A DNA stretch of 64,000 nt. It comes from Bradyrhizobium sp. WBAH42 (lineage in GTDB: Bacteria > Pseudomonadota > Alphaproteobacteria > Rhizobiales > Xanthobacteraceae). Shown piece by piece: positions 45,121 through 53,980 of the stretch. The stretch spans positions 4,225,001 to 4,289,000 of the forward strand of contig NZ_CP036533.1 of NCBI RefSeq assembly GCF_024585265.1, written 5' to 3'. The stretch's first letter is position 1. Each line of letters starts with the position of its first letter. The position numbers and the translations under genes are program-made. The notes beneath the pieces are model-generated. The model was given only the letters and a program-made list of their open reading frames with translations, searched no databases and was not told the DNA's origin.

Positions 45121-46185
45121 ATGCGAGATAGTCAGCTGGGAATCGGGGTCGTCGGCTACGGCTATTGGGGCCCCAATCTCGTTCGCAATTTCTCGATCAA
45201 TCCCGCCGCCCGCGTTGTCGGCGTCAGCGACCTTGATCCAGGTAGGCTGGCCGCCATCAGGCAGCTGTACCCAGGGGTAGCGACCACCGCTCGATATGAC
45301 GATCTGCTGAAGGACTCCTTGATCGACGCAATCGCCATCGCTACGCCGGTGCACACGCATTACGAGCTGGCAATGGCGGCGTTGAGAGCTGGCAAGCACG
45401 TGTTGGTCGAGAAACCACTTGCGCCGAGCGCGGAGCTGGTGTCCCGCTTAATCGACGAGGCGGACCGGCGCGGATTGACGCTGATGGTCGATCATACCTT
45501 TCTCTATACTCCGGCGGTCCAGAAGATTCGTGAGCTCCTGCTGAAGAGAGAGCTCGGGGACATCTACTACTACGATAGCATACGCTCGAGCCTCGGACTG
45601 TTTCAAAGAGATGTAAACGTGATCTGGGATCTGGCGGTACACGACATCTCGATCATCCATCATATCCTCGATCAAGAGCCGGTTGCGGTCTCGGCGACGG
45701 GCTCGTGCCATGTTGTCGGTTCGCCGGAGAACATGGCCCATATCACTTTGTTCTTTGCCAACGCATGCGTGGCTCACGTCAGCGTCAACTGGCTCTCGCC
45801 TGTCAAGGTGCGGCAGACGTTCATTGGAGGCAGCAAGAAGATGATCGTCTACGACGATCTCGAGCCGACCGAGAAGGTTAAGGTCTACGACAAGGGAATT
45901 ACACTCGATAGGCCTCCCGAGAGTGCACATCAGTTCCGGATCGGATATCGCGCTGGTGACATGTGGGCTCCGCATATCTCGCCCAAGGAGGCGCTGCAAA
46001 CGGAGGTCGAGCATTTTGTCGACTGCGTCCGCACGGGGACGAAGCCGATTTCCAGTGGCATGTCGGGGCTGCGGGTGATCGAGGTGCTCGAAGCAGCTTC
46101 TCGTTCGATCGCCAAACAGGGCAGGCCAATCCCGATCAGGCAGTTGCCGCGTATACTACCGGAGGAGACCCGGGCCACGGCTTGA
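45121..46185 (+). CDS. Gfo/Idh/MocA-family oxidoreductase, probable nucleotide-sugar 3-oxidase
   Basis: 354 residues. The Rossmann N-terminus is GVVGYGYWGPNLVRNF; then come VEKPLAPSAEL with the catalytic Lys of the EKP motif, and DLAVHDISIIHHI with a His-containing active-site helix. In WlbA/WbpB pathways this enzyme oxidises C3 of a UDP-HexNAcA so that an amino group can be added. Neighbours here (wecC, acetyltransferase, aminotransferase) fit that role. The substrate, ManNAcA or GlcNAcA, is not decided by sequence. GAGG lies before the ATG. Confidence 0.85.
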   Translation: MRDSQLGIGVVGYGYWGPNLVRNFSINPAARVVGVSDLDPGRLAAIRQLYPGVATTARYDDLLKDSLIDAIAIATPVHTHYELAMAALRAGKHVLVEKPLAPSAELVSRLIDEADRRGLTLMVDHTFLYTPAVQKIRELLLKRELGDIYYYDSIRSSLGLFQRDVNVIWDLAVHDISIIHHILDQEPVAVSATGSCHVVGSPENMAHITLFFANACVAHVSVNWLSPVKVRQTFIGGSKKMIVYDDLEPTEKVKVYDKGITLDRPPESAHQFRIGYRAGDMWAPHISPKEALQTEVEHFVDCVRTGTKPISSGMSGLRVIEVLEAASRSIAKQGRPIPIRQLPRILPEETRATA

Positions 46186-46237
46186 TTGGCGCCTTGGCCG
46201 TGGCTGTTGGCCAGCCGAGCCCCGCGACGGAGTCTCG

Positions 46238-47713
46238 ATGAATTCAGTGCATCGTTCGGTTCTATTTTCTGGGGTGGACCGCTATGCCGCCCTTGTGCTG
46301 TTCGTTGTCTCGACCGCGGTGCTCTCGCGTCTGCTGACGCCGAGCGAGTTCGGGGTCTTTGCGGTTGTCAACGCGCTTACCGCTATTGTCGCAGCCGCAT
46401 TTCAGGAATTTGGAGGGGCGAACTACCTGATTCAGAAGCATGAGTTGTCGCGCGGAACCATTCGCACGGCGTTCACTGTGATCTTGGGGGTCTCGCTGGC
46501 AGTTGCCCTGATCCTGTTAGCCTCGGCCGACGTCGTATCGCAACTCTTTGGGCAGGACAGCCTGAGGCGAGGTATCCAGGTTTCTACGCTTAACCTTCTC
46601 CTTCTGCCGGTCTCCGGAACTTTGATCGCCTTGTTTCGCCGTGACATGCAGTTTGGGACGCTCGCGATCTGCAATCTTGCAAGCAACATGACGGTTGCGC
46701 TGGTTTCGATCGGACTGGCGGTATTGAACTTCAGCTATATGGCTCCGATCTGGGGTGGTGTGGCGGGGAGCATCGTTCTCACGGCTACGCTGCTGGGCTC
46801 CTATCAGGATTTCGGCGTGTTGCGCCCTTCGCTATCGGAATACCGCGACGTCCTCAGATTCGGTCTCTATTCCAGCGGCGTCAGTGCCATCAATATCTTC
46901 TACAACCTCGCCCCCCAGCTCTTTCTCGCAAAGATTCTCGATTTTTCTGCTGTAGGTCTCTATAGCCGGGCCACCAGCCTTACCCAGGTTTTTGACAGGC
47001 TCGTCACGCAGGTGCTGAACCCGGTCATCATGCCGGCGATCGTGACGAGGCGTGCAACCGGGGCAGATCTAAAGGGCGTATATCTGGACGCGGTCCAACT
47101 GCTTTCCGCAGTGCAGTGGCCGTTCCTCACATTCGTAGCGATTATGGCAAAACCGATCGTTTTGATCTGGCTTGGTCAGGCTTGGCTGGAGGTCGTGCCG
47201 TTAGTGCGCATTCTCTGCCTCGCAAATCTGGCATTGTTCGCTGCGTGCCTGACTTATCCTGTGTTCCTGGCGGTTGGTGGCGTGCGTGACGCGCTTGTCT
47301 CGTCCTTCATCTCGCTGCCACCGTCGCTCCTTGCGCTCCTGGGCGCGTCCTTCTTTGGCGTGGAGGCAGTCGCGGCGTGCGCGTTGCTAACCTTGCCGTT
47401 CCAAGCGGCAGTAGCGATATACTATCTCAGTCGGCATCTTGCGCTGCGGCCGCGCGAGTTTGGCCGTGCCGTTCTGAAGAGCGGTGTCGTCACGATGGCG
47501 ACCGCCTCGGGCGTAGCCGCCTGTGCGGTGTTGATCGAGACAGGAATTCTCAATTTCTTCGTCGGCCTTCTGTCAGCGTTTGTGGTCGCCGCCTTCTGCT
47601 GGGGGTGGGGACTGATCGTCACAAGGCACCCTCTGCTGCAGCACCTTCGTCAAGCGGCCGCGGGTCTCGTCGAGATGGCGCCCAGGCTGCGCCCGTCACG
47701 CTCAGTACTGTAA
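46238..47713 (+). CDS. wzx: Wzx-type oligosaccharide flippase
   Basis: 491 residues with about 12-14 membrane segments and the MOP/RfbX pattern: an N-terminal VDRYAALVLFVVSTAVLSRLL, then FGVFAVVNALTAIVAAAFQEF, and paired helices to the end. It flips the lipid-linked repeat unit to the periplasm. GGAG precedes the ATG. It sits between nucleotide-sugar genes, so the repeat unit presumably contains that sugar. Confidence 0.88.
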   Translation: MNSVHRSVLFSGVDRYAALVLFVVSTAVLSRLLTPSEFGVFAVVNALTAIVAAAFQEFGGANYLIQKHELSRGTIRTAFTVILGVSLAVALILLASADVVSQLFGQDSLRRGIQVSTLNLLLLPVSGTLIALFRRDMQFGTLAICNLASNMTVALVSIGLAVLNFSYMAPIWGGVAGSIVLTATLLGSYQDFGVLRPSLSEYRDVLRFGLYSSGVSAINIFYNLAPQLFLAKILDFSAVGLYSRATSLTQVFDRLVTQVLNPVIMPAIVTRRATGADLKGVYLDAVQLLSAVQWPFLTFVAIMAKPIVLIWLGQAWLEVVPLVRILCLANLALFAACLTYPVFLAVGGVRDALVSSFISLPPSLLALLGASFFGVEAVAACALLTLPFQAAVAIYYLSRHLALRPREFGRAVLKSGVVTMATASGVAACAVLIETGILNFFVGLLSAFVVAAFCWGWGLIVTRHPLLQHLRQAAAGLVEMAPRLRPSRSVL

Positions 47714-47748
47714 GGGTTTTGCCGGACTGTAGAGACAGGGAAACTGAC

Positions 47749-48270
47749 ATGCCAATAAAGGATACCCAGCTTGGTCGCGATGTCCGCATCCTGCATCCGG
47801 ACCTGGTCAATCTGTATGGTTGCACCGTTGGTGACGAAAGCAGGATCGGAACTTTCGTCGAGATCCAGGCGGGGGCGGAGATCGGTGCGCGTTGCAAGAT
47901 ATCGTCGCACAGCTTCGTCTGCGAGGGCGTCACGATCGAGGACGAAGTGTTCATCGGTCATGGCGTGATGTTCACAAACGACAAATACCCGAAGGCAACA
48001 ACCGCGGACGGTCGTCTTCAGCAGGCGTCGGACTGGACGCTTCAGCGCACTCACGTCGGCAAGGGGGCGTCCATCGGTTCGAACGCCACCATCCTCTGCG
48101 GTGTGACGATCGGAAAGGGAGCCTGCATAGGCGCGGGTGCAGTCGTGACGAAAGACGTTCCGGACGGCGCCATCGTCGCGGGAGTGCCCGCTCGGGTTCT
48201 GTCCGCAGCTGAGGAGACGGTCCTGGGTGCCCTCGGCTCATTCGAGGCGCAGCGGAAAGAGCGTCGTTAA
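47749..48270 (+). CDS. Left-handed beta-helix N-acetyltransferase (WlbB/WbpD-like)
   Basis: 173 residues made of hexapeptide repeats (IGTFVEIQAGAEIGARCKI, VEDEVFIG-type turns), with HVGKGASIGSNATIL and GVTIGKGACIGAGAVVTKD in the C-terminal coils. It matches the acetyltransferases that act on UDP-3-amino-HexNAcA, giving the 2,3-diacetamido sugar. The frame is open far upstream inside wzx; ATG 47749 after AGGGAA is the sensible start. Confidence 0.9.
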   Translation: MPIKDTQLGRDVRILHPDLVNLYGCTVGDESRIGTFVEIQAGAEIGARCKISSHSFVCEGVTIEDEVFIGHGVMFTNDKYPKATTADGRLQQASDWTLQRTHVGKGASIGSNATILCGVTIGKGACIGAGAVVTKDVPDGAIVAGVPARVLSAAEETVLGALGSFEAQRKERR

Positions 48271-48361
48271 TATTCATCCCGTGCGAATTTAATGCTTGAT
48301 TTAATATGATGATTATATTTAAATGTGGATATAATTTCAATCCAATCCAAGGTCTTGAATC
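48271..48361. promoter_or_regulatory. AT-rich gap inside the nucleotide-sugar cluster
   Basis: 91 bases with two ATTTAAT copies (48287-48293, 48299-48305) and TATTTAAATG. It interrupts an otherwise compact run of genes and probably starts a new transcript for the next five coupled genes. Confidence 0.5.
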
Positions 48362-49540
48362 TTGATACCCTTCCTGGATCTGAAAGCCCAATATAGCCAG
48401 ATTAAGCCCGAAATCGACGCGGCTGTGGCGAGGGTCATCGGGAGCGGGCACTTTGTGCTCGGGCCTGAGGTGACGGCCTTCGAAGGACGCTTTGCGGAAT
48501 ATTGCCGGACTGCCCATTGCCGCGCGGTGAACAGCGGAACTTCGGCGCTTCACCTTGCCTTGCTGGCGGCGGGCGTAAGGCCCGGTGACGAAGTCATCAC
48601 GGTCTCGATGACCTTCGTCGCGACGACCGCGGCCATTCTCTACAGCGGCGCCAGGCCGGTGTTCGTCGACGTCGACCCTGTGACGTGGACAATGGATCCC
48701 GGCTTGGTCGAAGCTGCGATAACGCCGCGAACCAAGGCTATCCTGCCGGTTCATCTCCACGGGTTGATGGCCGACATGGATCCCATCATGGAGATCGCGC
48801 GTCGTCACGGCCTGGTCGTCATCGAAGACGCCGCGCAGGCGCACGGCGCGGAGTATCGCGGACGTCGCGCAGGCTCGATCGGCGATCTGGGATGCTTCAG
48901 CTTTTATCCCGGCAAGAACCTTGGAGCGTTTGGCGAGGGTGGGGCGGTCGTCACTGACCGGCCTGAATTTGCACGCCGCGTGTCCCTGTTGCGGGATTGG
49001 GGGCAGGAGGCGAAGTACGACCACGTCATTGCCGGATACAACTATCGCATGGACGAAATCCAGAGCGCGGTACTGAATGTCAAGCTGGACTATATTGAGC
49101 ATTGGACCGATGCACGTCGGTCGCTGGCTGAGCGATACAATGCACTGCTTTCTGGTCTTCCATTCGCGCGTCCCCAGCCGCCCCAGTACGCCCGCCACGT
49201 GTATCACGTCTATGCGGTCAGATTGGAGCGCCGCGACGACGCGCTGAAGCTATTGCGTGATGCCGGAATTGGCGCCGGGATTCACTATCCCGTCCCGGTG
49301 CATCTGCAGAGGGCGTATGCAGAACTCGGCTATCGCGCCGGTGATCTCCCCGTCACTGAGATGCTCGCGAACGACTTCCTTTCTCTTCCCATCTATCCCG
49401 AGTTGCTGCCGGAACAGGCGGCCGAGGTTGTCGGAATATTGAGGAGTGCGACGGCGCTGCAGCCTAGCGTAGCCATCAGCACCCGGTCGGAGCATCCACA
49501 AAGCTTCATGACATGGTCCCACAACAGGAGAGCGTCTTGA
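48362..49540 (+). CDS. DegT/DnrJ/EryC1/StrS-family sugar aminotransferase 1
   Basis: 392 residues of the PLP-dependent family. It has FLDLKAQYSQIKPEIDAAV at the start, NSGTSALHLALLAAG, VIEDAAQAHGAEY, and FSFYPGKNLGAFGEGG with the PLP Lys. Likely WlbC/WbpE-type: it puts an amino group on C3 of the keto-sugar made by the Gfo/Idh enzyme. The start is TTG after AAGG, since no ATG fits. The end overlaps the next start as TTGA. Confidence 0.9.
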   Translation: MIPFLDLKAQYSQIKPEIDAAVARVIGSGHFVLGPEVTAFEGRFAEYCRTAHCRAVNSGTSALHLALLAAGVRPGDEVITVSMTFVATTAAILYSGARPVFVDVDPVTWTMDPGLVEAAITPRTKAILPVHLHGLMADMDPIMEIARRHGLVVIEDAAQAHGAEYRGRRAGSIGDLGCFSFYPGKNLGAFGEGGAVVTDRPEFARRVSLLRDWGQEAKYDHVIAGYNYRMDEIQSAVLNVKLDYIEHWTDARRSLAERYNALLSGLPFARPQPPQYARHVYHVYAVRLERRDDALKLLRDAGIGAGIHYPVPVHLQRAYAELGYRAGDLPVTEMLANDFLSLPIYPELLPEQAAEVVGILRSATALQPSVAISTRSEHPQSFMTWSHNRRAS

Positions 49541-50538
49541 TTGATCTCAAGGGTAAACGCGTTCTGGTCACCGGCGGGGCCGGATTCATCGGCTCCCACA
49601 TCGTTGATCTGCTCTGCGACGAGGGCTGCATCGAGATTGTTGCCCTCGACAACATGATCAGAGGCCGGCCGGAAAATCTCCGGCGCGCGCTCGGGCGTGG
49701 GCCGGTGAGACTGGTTCATGGCGACATTCGCGATCGCAAGCTGATGGAAGCGTTGGTCAAGGCGGCCGATATCGTCTTCCACCAGGCCGCGCTCCGCATT
49801 ACTCATTGTGCGGCCGAACCGCGTCTGGCCAAGGAGGTCATGGTGGATGCCACCTACGACCTGCTGGAACTGTGTATCAAGCACGATATTGAGAAGATCA
49901 TCGCGGCCTCTTCGGCATCGGTATATGGCATGGCCGAGGAGTTTCCGACGACAGAGCGGCAGAATGCCTACAATAACCGAACTCTCTATGGGGCCGCCAA
50001 GGCGTTTAACGAAGGGCTACTGCGGGCTTTCAACGATGCATGCGGCCTCGACTATGTGGCATTCCGGTATTTCAACGTCTATGGCAGCCGGATGGACATC
50101 CACGGACGGTATACCGAGGTCTTGATCCGCTGGATGGAGCGGCTGGAAGCTGGATTGCCTCCCGTTATCTTTGGAGACGGCCGTCAGACCATGGATTTCG
50201 TTCACGTCCGCGACGTCGCGCGTGCCAACATCCTTGCCGCCAGGGCAAAGATTACCGATGAGGTCTTTAACGTCGGGAGCGGCACTGAAACAAGCCTGAC
50301 CGAGCTGGCTACGGTGCTCGCGTCGGTGATGGGACACCGCGGCCTCACGCCCGAATTCGCGCCGGAGCGCTCGGTCAATCCAGTACCGCGACGTCTGGCC
50401 TCGACGGGCAAGGCAGAGCGCTTGCTGGGCTTCCGCACCACGGTTTCGCTGGAGCAGGGGCTCTCCGATCTCGTGAAATGGTGGCGATCCGAGCGCGAGC
50501 TCGCTTCGGATCATCATCGGCAGGCGGCGGCATCGTGA
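49537..50538 (+). CDS. NAD-dependent sugar epimerase/dehydratase (extended SDR)
   Basis: 333 residues. [15 protein letters not shown] at the N-terminus, HQAALRITHC, ASSASVYGMAEE and LYGAAKAFNE with catalytic Tyr/Lys place it among GalE/WbpP-like UDP-sugar 4-epimerases. It lacks the Thr-Asp-Glu triad of 4,6-dehydratases. The start is TTG: AGGAGA lies 6 bases before it and it overlaps the preceding stop (TTGA). An ATG at 49513 in frame has no such site. The substrate is unknown. Confidence 0.85.
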   Translation: MIDLKGKRVLVTGGAGFIGSHIVDLLCDEGCIEIVALDNMIRGRPENLRRALGRGPVRLVHGDIRDRKLMEALVKAADIVFHQAALRITHCAAEPRLAKEVMVDATYDLLELCIKHDIEKIIAASSASVYGMAEEFPTTERQNAYNNRTLYGAAKAFNEGLLRAFNDACGLDYVAFRYFNVYGSRMDIHGRYTEVLIRWMERLEAGLPPVIFGDGRQTMDFVHVRDVARANILAARAKITDEVFNVGSGTETSLTELATVLASVMGHRGLTPEFAPERSVNPVPRRLASTGKAERLLGFRTTVSLEQGLSDLVKWWRSERELASDHHRQAAAS

Positions 50539-51674
50539 TTCCGATCGCTGCGCCGCTACTTGCGGAGGAAGAGGCTGACGCTGCGCGCGCGGCCGTGCTG
50601 TCGGGCTGGGTGTCGCAAGGTCCGCAAGTGGCCGCGTTCGAGCGCGAGTTCGCTGCGCTTGTCGGCGCTCCGCACGCCTGTGCCGTCGCGAACTGCACGA
50701 CGGCCCTGCAACTCGCCTTGGCGGCATTGGACATCGGCGCCGGCGACGAGGTGATCACGGTAAGCCACTCCTTCATCGCGACCGCAAACGTCATCCGACA
50801 CCAGGGCGCCACCCCGGTTTTCGTCGATATTGATCCCGAAACGTACAATTTGGATTGCACTCGGCTGGTCGAAGCCATCACCGAGCACACGCGAGCGATC
50901 ATTGCAGTTCATCAAATGGGCATGCCCTGTGACATGGCCGCGCTTCTGCCGATAGCGCGCCGCCACGGCATCGCCGTGATCGAAGACGCGGCCTGCGCCG
51001 CCGGATCGCAGATCCGGATGAACGGGGAATGGGAGCCGATCGGAAAGCCGCATGGAGACATTGCTTGTTTCTCCTTTCACCCGCGAAAAGTGATCACCAC
51101 GGGTGAGGGGGGGATGCTCACCACCGCGAATGCCGAGCTTGACCGCAAGTTCAGGCTGCTGCGCCAGCACGGCATGAGCGTTCCGGACACGGTGCGGCAC
51201 AATTCGTCGTCCGTGATCTTCGAGGAGTACGTCGTTCTGGGTTACAACTACCGAATGACGGATATGCAGGCCGCAATTGGCCGCAAACAGCTCGAGCGGC
51301 TTCCGGAGCTGGTAGCACGCCGGCGGGCCGTTGCCGCCAAATATGCCGAACAGCTTGGCAATCTGGAAGGACTGCGGTTGCCAACCGAGCCGACGTGGGC
51401 CAGATCCAACTGGCAGAGCTATTGCGTGCGTCTTCCAGATCGGCTCGACCAGCGCATCGTTATGCAACACCTCCTCGATGATGGCATCGCGACCCGGCGA
51501 GGCATCATGTGCGCCCACCGTGAGGCGCCATATTCGGATGTCACGCAGGGTCAGGATCTGCGTCAATCCGAGCTCGCCCAGGATCGGGCCATTTTGCTGC
51601 CCATCTACGCACAGATGAACGCAGAAGATACCTCGAGGGTGAGTGCTGCGTTGCGGGCAGAGTTGGAGCGATGA
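50535..51674 (+). CDS. DegT/DnrJ/EryC1/StrS-family sugar aminotransferase 2
   Basis: 379 residues: PIAAPLLAEEEADAARAAV, GWVSQGPQVAAFE, NCTTALQLALAAL, VIEDAACAAGS and FSFHPRKVITTGEGGM with the PLP Lys. This type is close to perosamine/4-amino-sugar transaminases, so it may act on a 4-keto sugar rather than the 3-keto sugar of aminotransferase 1. The start is GTG, overlapping the epimerase stop (GTGA). The end overlaps the next gene (ATGA). Confidence 0.88.
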   Translation: MIPIAAPLLAEEEADAARAAVLSGWVSQGPQVAAFEREFAALVGAPHACAVANCTTALQLALAALDIGAGDEVITVSHSFIATANVIRHQGATPVFVDIDPETYNLDCTRLVEAITEHTRAIIAVHQMGMPCDMAALLPIARRHGIAVIEDAACAAGSQIRMNGEWEPIGKPHGDIACFSFHPRKVITTGEGGMLTTANAELDRKFRLLRQHGMSVPDTVRHNSSSVIFEEYVVLGYNYRMTDMQAAIGRKQLERLPELVARRRAVAAKYAEQLGNLEGLRLPTEPTWARSNWQSYCVRLPDRLDQRIVMQHLLDDGIATRRGIMCAHREAPYSDVTQGQDLRQSELAQDRAILLPIYAQMNAEDTSRVSAALRAELER

Positions 51675-53161
51675 CTTCGGGGATCGCCGAGCGAAAGTCA
51701 TTGCGACTTCTGGTCGTGATCGCGAGCTATGGGACTGCAAACAATGCCTACCTGGATCGGGTGATCCAGGAGTACCGGTCCATGTCGTTCGATGTGGACA
51801 TCGTCATCATATCAAACATTGATAAAAGGCCCGCTGCAGACGTCGAATGCATCGTTGGCCTCCCCAACAAGAATCCGTGGTCGCTCCCCTTCGCGCACAA
51901 GGAGCAATTTGTAGCGCGAGCTGATCAATACGACATCTTCATATATTCCGAAGACGACATCTTGATAACTGAAAAGAACATCAGAGCGTTCCTTGACGTG
52001 ACTTCAGTGCTGCATGAAGACGAGGTTGCCGGGTTGATGCTCGTCGAGAAAGCTTCAAGCGGCGAACTGAATTATCCGCAGGCCCATGGCTCCTTTCATT
52101 GGGATTGCACGTCGGTAAAGATCAGGGGGGATTACTGCCTCGCCCAATTTACCAACGAGCATGCCGCTAGCTATATACTCACTCAGCAGCAGCTTGCGAG
52201 AGCGATCGCGTCCGGCGGATTCCTGGTCGGACCGCACGAAGGCAAGTACGACCTGCCTTGCACCGCTGCAACTGATCCATACACCCAGTGTGGTTTCAAG
52301 AAGCTGATACCGATTTCCAACATCGATGATTTCTCGGCCCACCATTTGCCGAACAAATATATTAACCGGCTCGGAGTCGATCGCCAGCAATTGGACGCTC
52401 AACTCTCGGTCCTGATGCAGATTGCGCGTGAGGGCAGCAATGCGGTCCCGCTATTCAGCGCCGAGACCCGGCTTTGGCATGGCATGTATTCAAAGGATTA
52501 TTACGAGCCGGCCAGGGATGAAGTGTTGTCCGGTGTTCCGGAAGGCGCGGTGGTATTATCGATCGGATCATGCTCGGCTGCAAACGAGCGTCGACTCCTG
52601 GAACGAGGACACCGTGTGGTAGCTGTCCCCCTCGACCCCGTGGTGGGCAGTGGCTTGGCCCAGTTCGGGGCTGAGGTCGTGTTGGGCGACGTCACGACGG
52701 CACCCGCGAAAATCGCAGCGGAACATTTCGACCGGTTGCTCTACGTTGATGTTCTGCAATTCGTCCGTGATCCGGCCTATCTGCTCAGGCTATTTTCCGG
52801 TCTCTTGGCTCCGGACGGCAAAGTGATCATCTGCGCGCCCAATCGCCCCAGCCTTCGTTACGCCTGGGAATGCGCGAAATCCGGCAAAGTCCTTCGGCCG
52901 TGGGGGACGTTCGAGGCTGTAGGGATTCACGATACGACAATCGGTAGAATTCAAAGGTGGTGCGCGGAGGCCGGTCTGGTGATCGAAAAGATCGAAAGAT
53001 GCGGTCCAAAAAGAACTGGTCCAATGTTGCAGCTCCTGTCGCCTATACTTGCGACAGACCTGATTGTAACCGCCAAGAGACACGAAGCGTGGAAGCCTTT
53101 CTTTCGTGGCGGGCACGAGATGGAAAGAATGGAGGTTTCCAGAAGGAGCGTCGCTCAATGA
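51671..53161 (+). CDS. Fusion of a GT-A-like domain with a SAM methyltransferase
   Basis: 496 residues in two parts. Residues about 10-265 look like a GT-A glycosyltransferase-type domain: LRLLVVIASYGTANNAYLDRVIQEY and DIFIYSEDDILITEKNI with an acidic metal motif. Residues about 290-470 are a class I methyltransferase: VVLSIGSCSAANERRLL as a variant SAM loop, then DRLLYVDVLQFVRDPAYLL and GLLAPDGKVIICAPN. The SAM loop lacks the usual GxGxG. It may add and methylate the same sugar. It is coupled to both neighbours by ATGA overlaps. Confidence 0.75.
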   Translation: MTSGIAERKSLRLLVVIASYGTANNAYLDRVIQEYRSMSFDVDIVIISNIDKRPAADVECIVGLPNKNPWSLPFAHKEQFVARADQYDIFIYSEDDILITEKNIRAFLDVTSVLHEDEVAGLMLVEKASSGELNYPQAHGSFHWDCTSVKIRGDYCLAQFTNEHAASYILTQQQLARAIASGGFLVGPHEGKYDLPCTAATDPYTQCGFKKLIPISNIDDFSAHHLPNKYINRLGVDRQQLDAQLSVLMQIAREGSNAVPLFSAETRLWHGMYSKDYYEPARDEVLSGVPEGAVVLSIGSCSAANERRLLERGHRVVAVPLDPVVGSGLAQFGAEVVLGDVTTAPAKIAAEHFDRLLYVDVLQFVRDPAYLLRLFSGLLAPDGKVIICAPNRPSLRYAWECAKSGKVLRPWGTFEAVGIHDTTIGRIQRWCAEAGLVIEKIERCGPKRTGPMLQLLSPILATDLIVTAKRHEAWKPFFRGGHEMERMEVSRRSVAQ

Positions 53162-53913
53162 GTTTGGAGACCGCCAAAAGAATCGAAATGGGTGACATGC
53201 AGGGACACAGGGGTCCTGCGCAAGTCTCGGCTGCGAAGGACTACTATAGCCGCTCTCGCCGCGAGATACGGTCGTTGCTGCCCAGCCGCGCCTCCCGCAT
53301 ACTCGAAGTGGGACCTGGCGCAGGCTTCACGCTTCTGTGGCTTAAGTCGATCTACCCTGATGCCACGACGTTCGGGGTCGAACTCAATCAAGCGCTCGAG
53401 GCCGACCTGCGAGAGCATGCCGATGTCGCGATCATCGGAGACATCGACGAGTTGATATCCCGAGTAGGCAGCAAGTTTGACCTAATTCTGTTGCTTGATG
53501 TGCTTGAGCATGTCCCGGACCCAACTCGCACGCTTCAGGCGATCACCAGAAAGCTCCTCATGGACGGTGGTCGCGTGATTGTTTCTGTTCCGAATATCGC
53601 GCATCTGAGCGTGACCGTTCCGCTGCTTTTCCAACGTCGATTTGCCTACACGGATTCTGGAATTCTTGACCGCACCCATCTGAGGTTCTTTGTCGAAGAC
53701 ACCGCCGTTAAGCTTTTCAACGACTCAAATCTGGTGGTCAAGGATGGTCTGATCACGGGCCTTGAAGGTCCAAAGTCCATGATGTTGGACCGATTGACCC
53801 TCGGACTCCTGACCCACCACTTGGCAAAGCAATACATCATGGCGGGTGAGCTGACTGGTGGGCCTGTCGCACAGCCAAGAATAGATTGGAAGAAGAGCCG
53901 GCTGATCAGCTAG
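53158..53913 (+). CDS. Class I SAM-dependent methyltransferase
   Basis: 251 residues. SAM loop EVGPGAGFTLLWLK, then FGVELNQ, LILLLDVLEHVPDPTRTL and GGRVIVSVPNIAHL are the standard motifs I-IV of the Methyltransf_23 type. AAGGAG lies 10 bases before the ATG, which overlaps the preceding stop (ATGA). It lies at the end of a coupled run of five genes, so an O- or N-methyl group on the polysaccharide is likely. Confidence 0.88.
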   Translation: MSLETAKRIEMGDMQGHRGPAQVSAAKDYYSRSRREIRSLLPSRASRILEVGPGAGFTLLWLKSIYPDATTFGVELNQALEADLREHADVAIIGDIDELISRVGSKFDLILLLDVLEHVPDPTRTLQAITRKLLMDGGRVIVSVPNIAHLSVTVPLLFQRRFAYTDSGILDRTHLRFFVEDTAVKLFNDSNLVVKDGLITGLEGPKSMMLDRLTLGLLTHHLAKQYIMAGELTGGPVAQPRIDWKKSRLIS

Positions 53914-53980
53914 AAACACGATAGGTAAGAGGTGGACTGCCTTGCTTCCCGAAGGTGCGCAGTACGCTCGGGACCATCGG

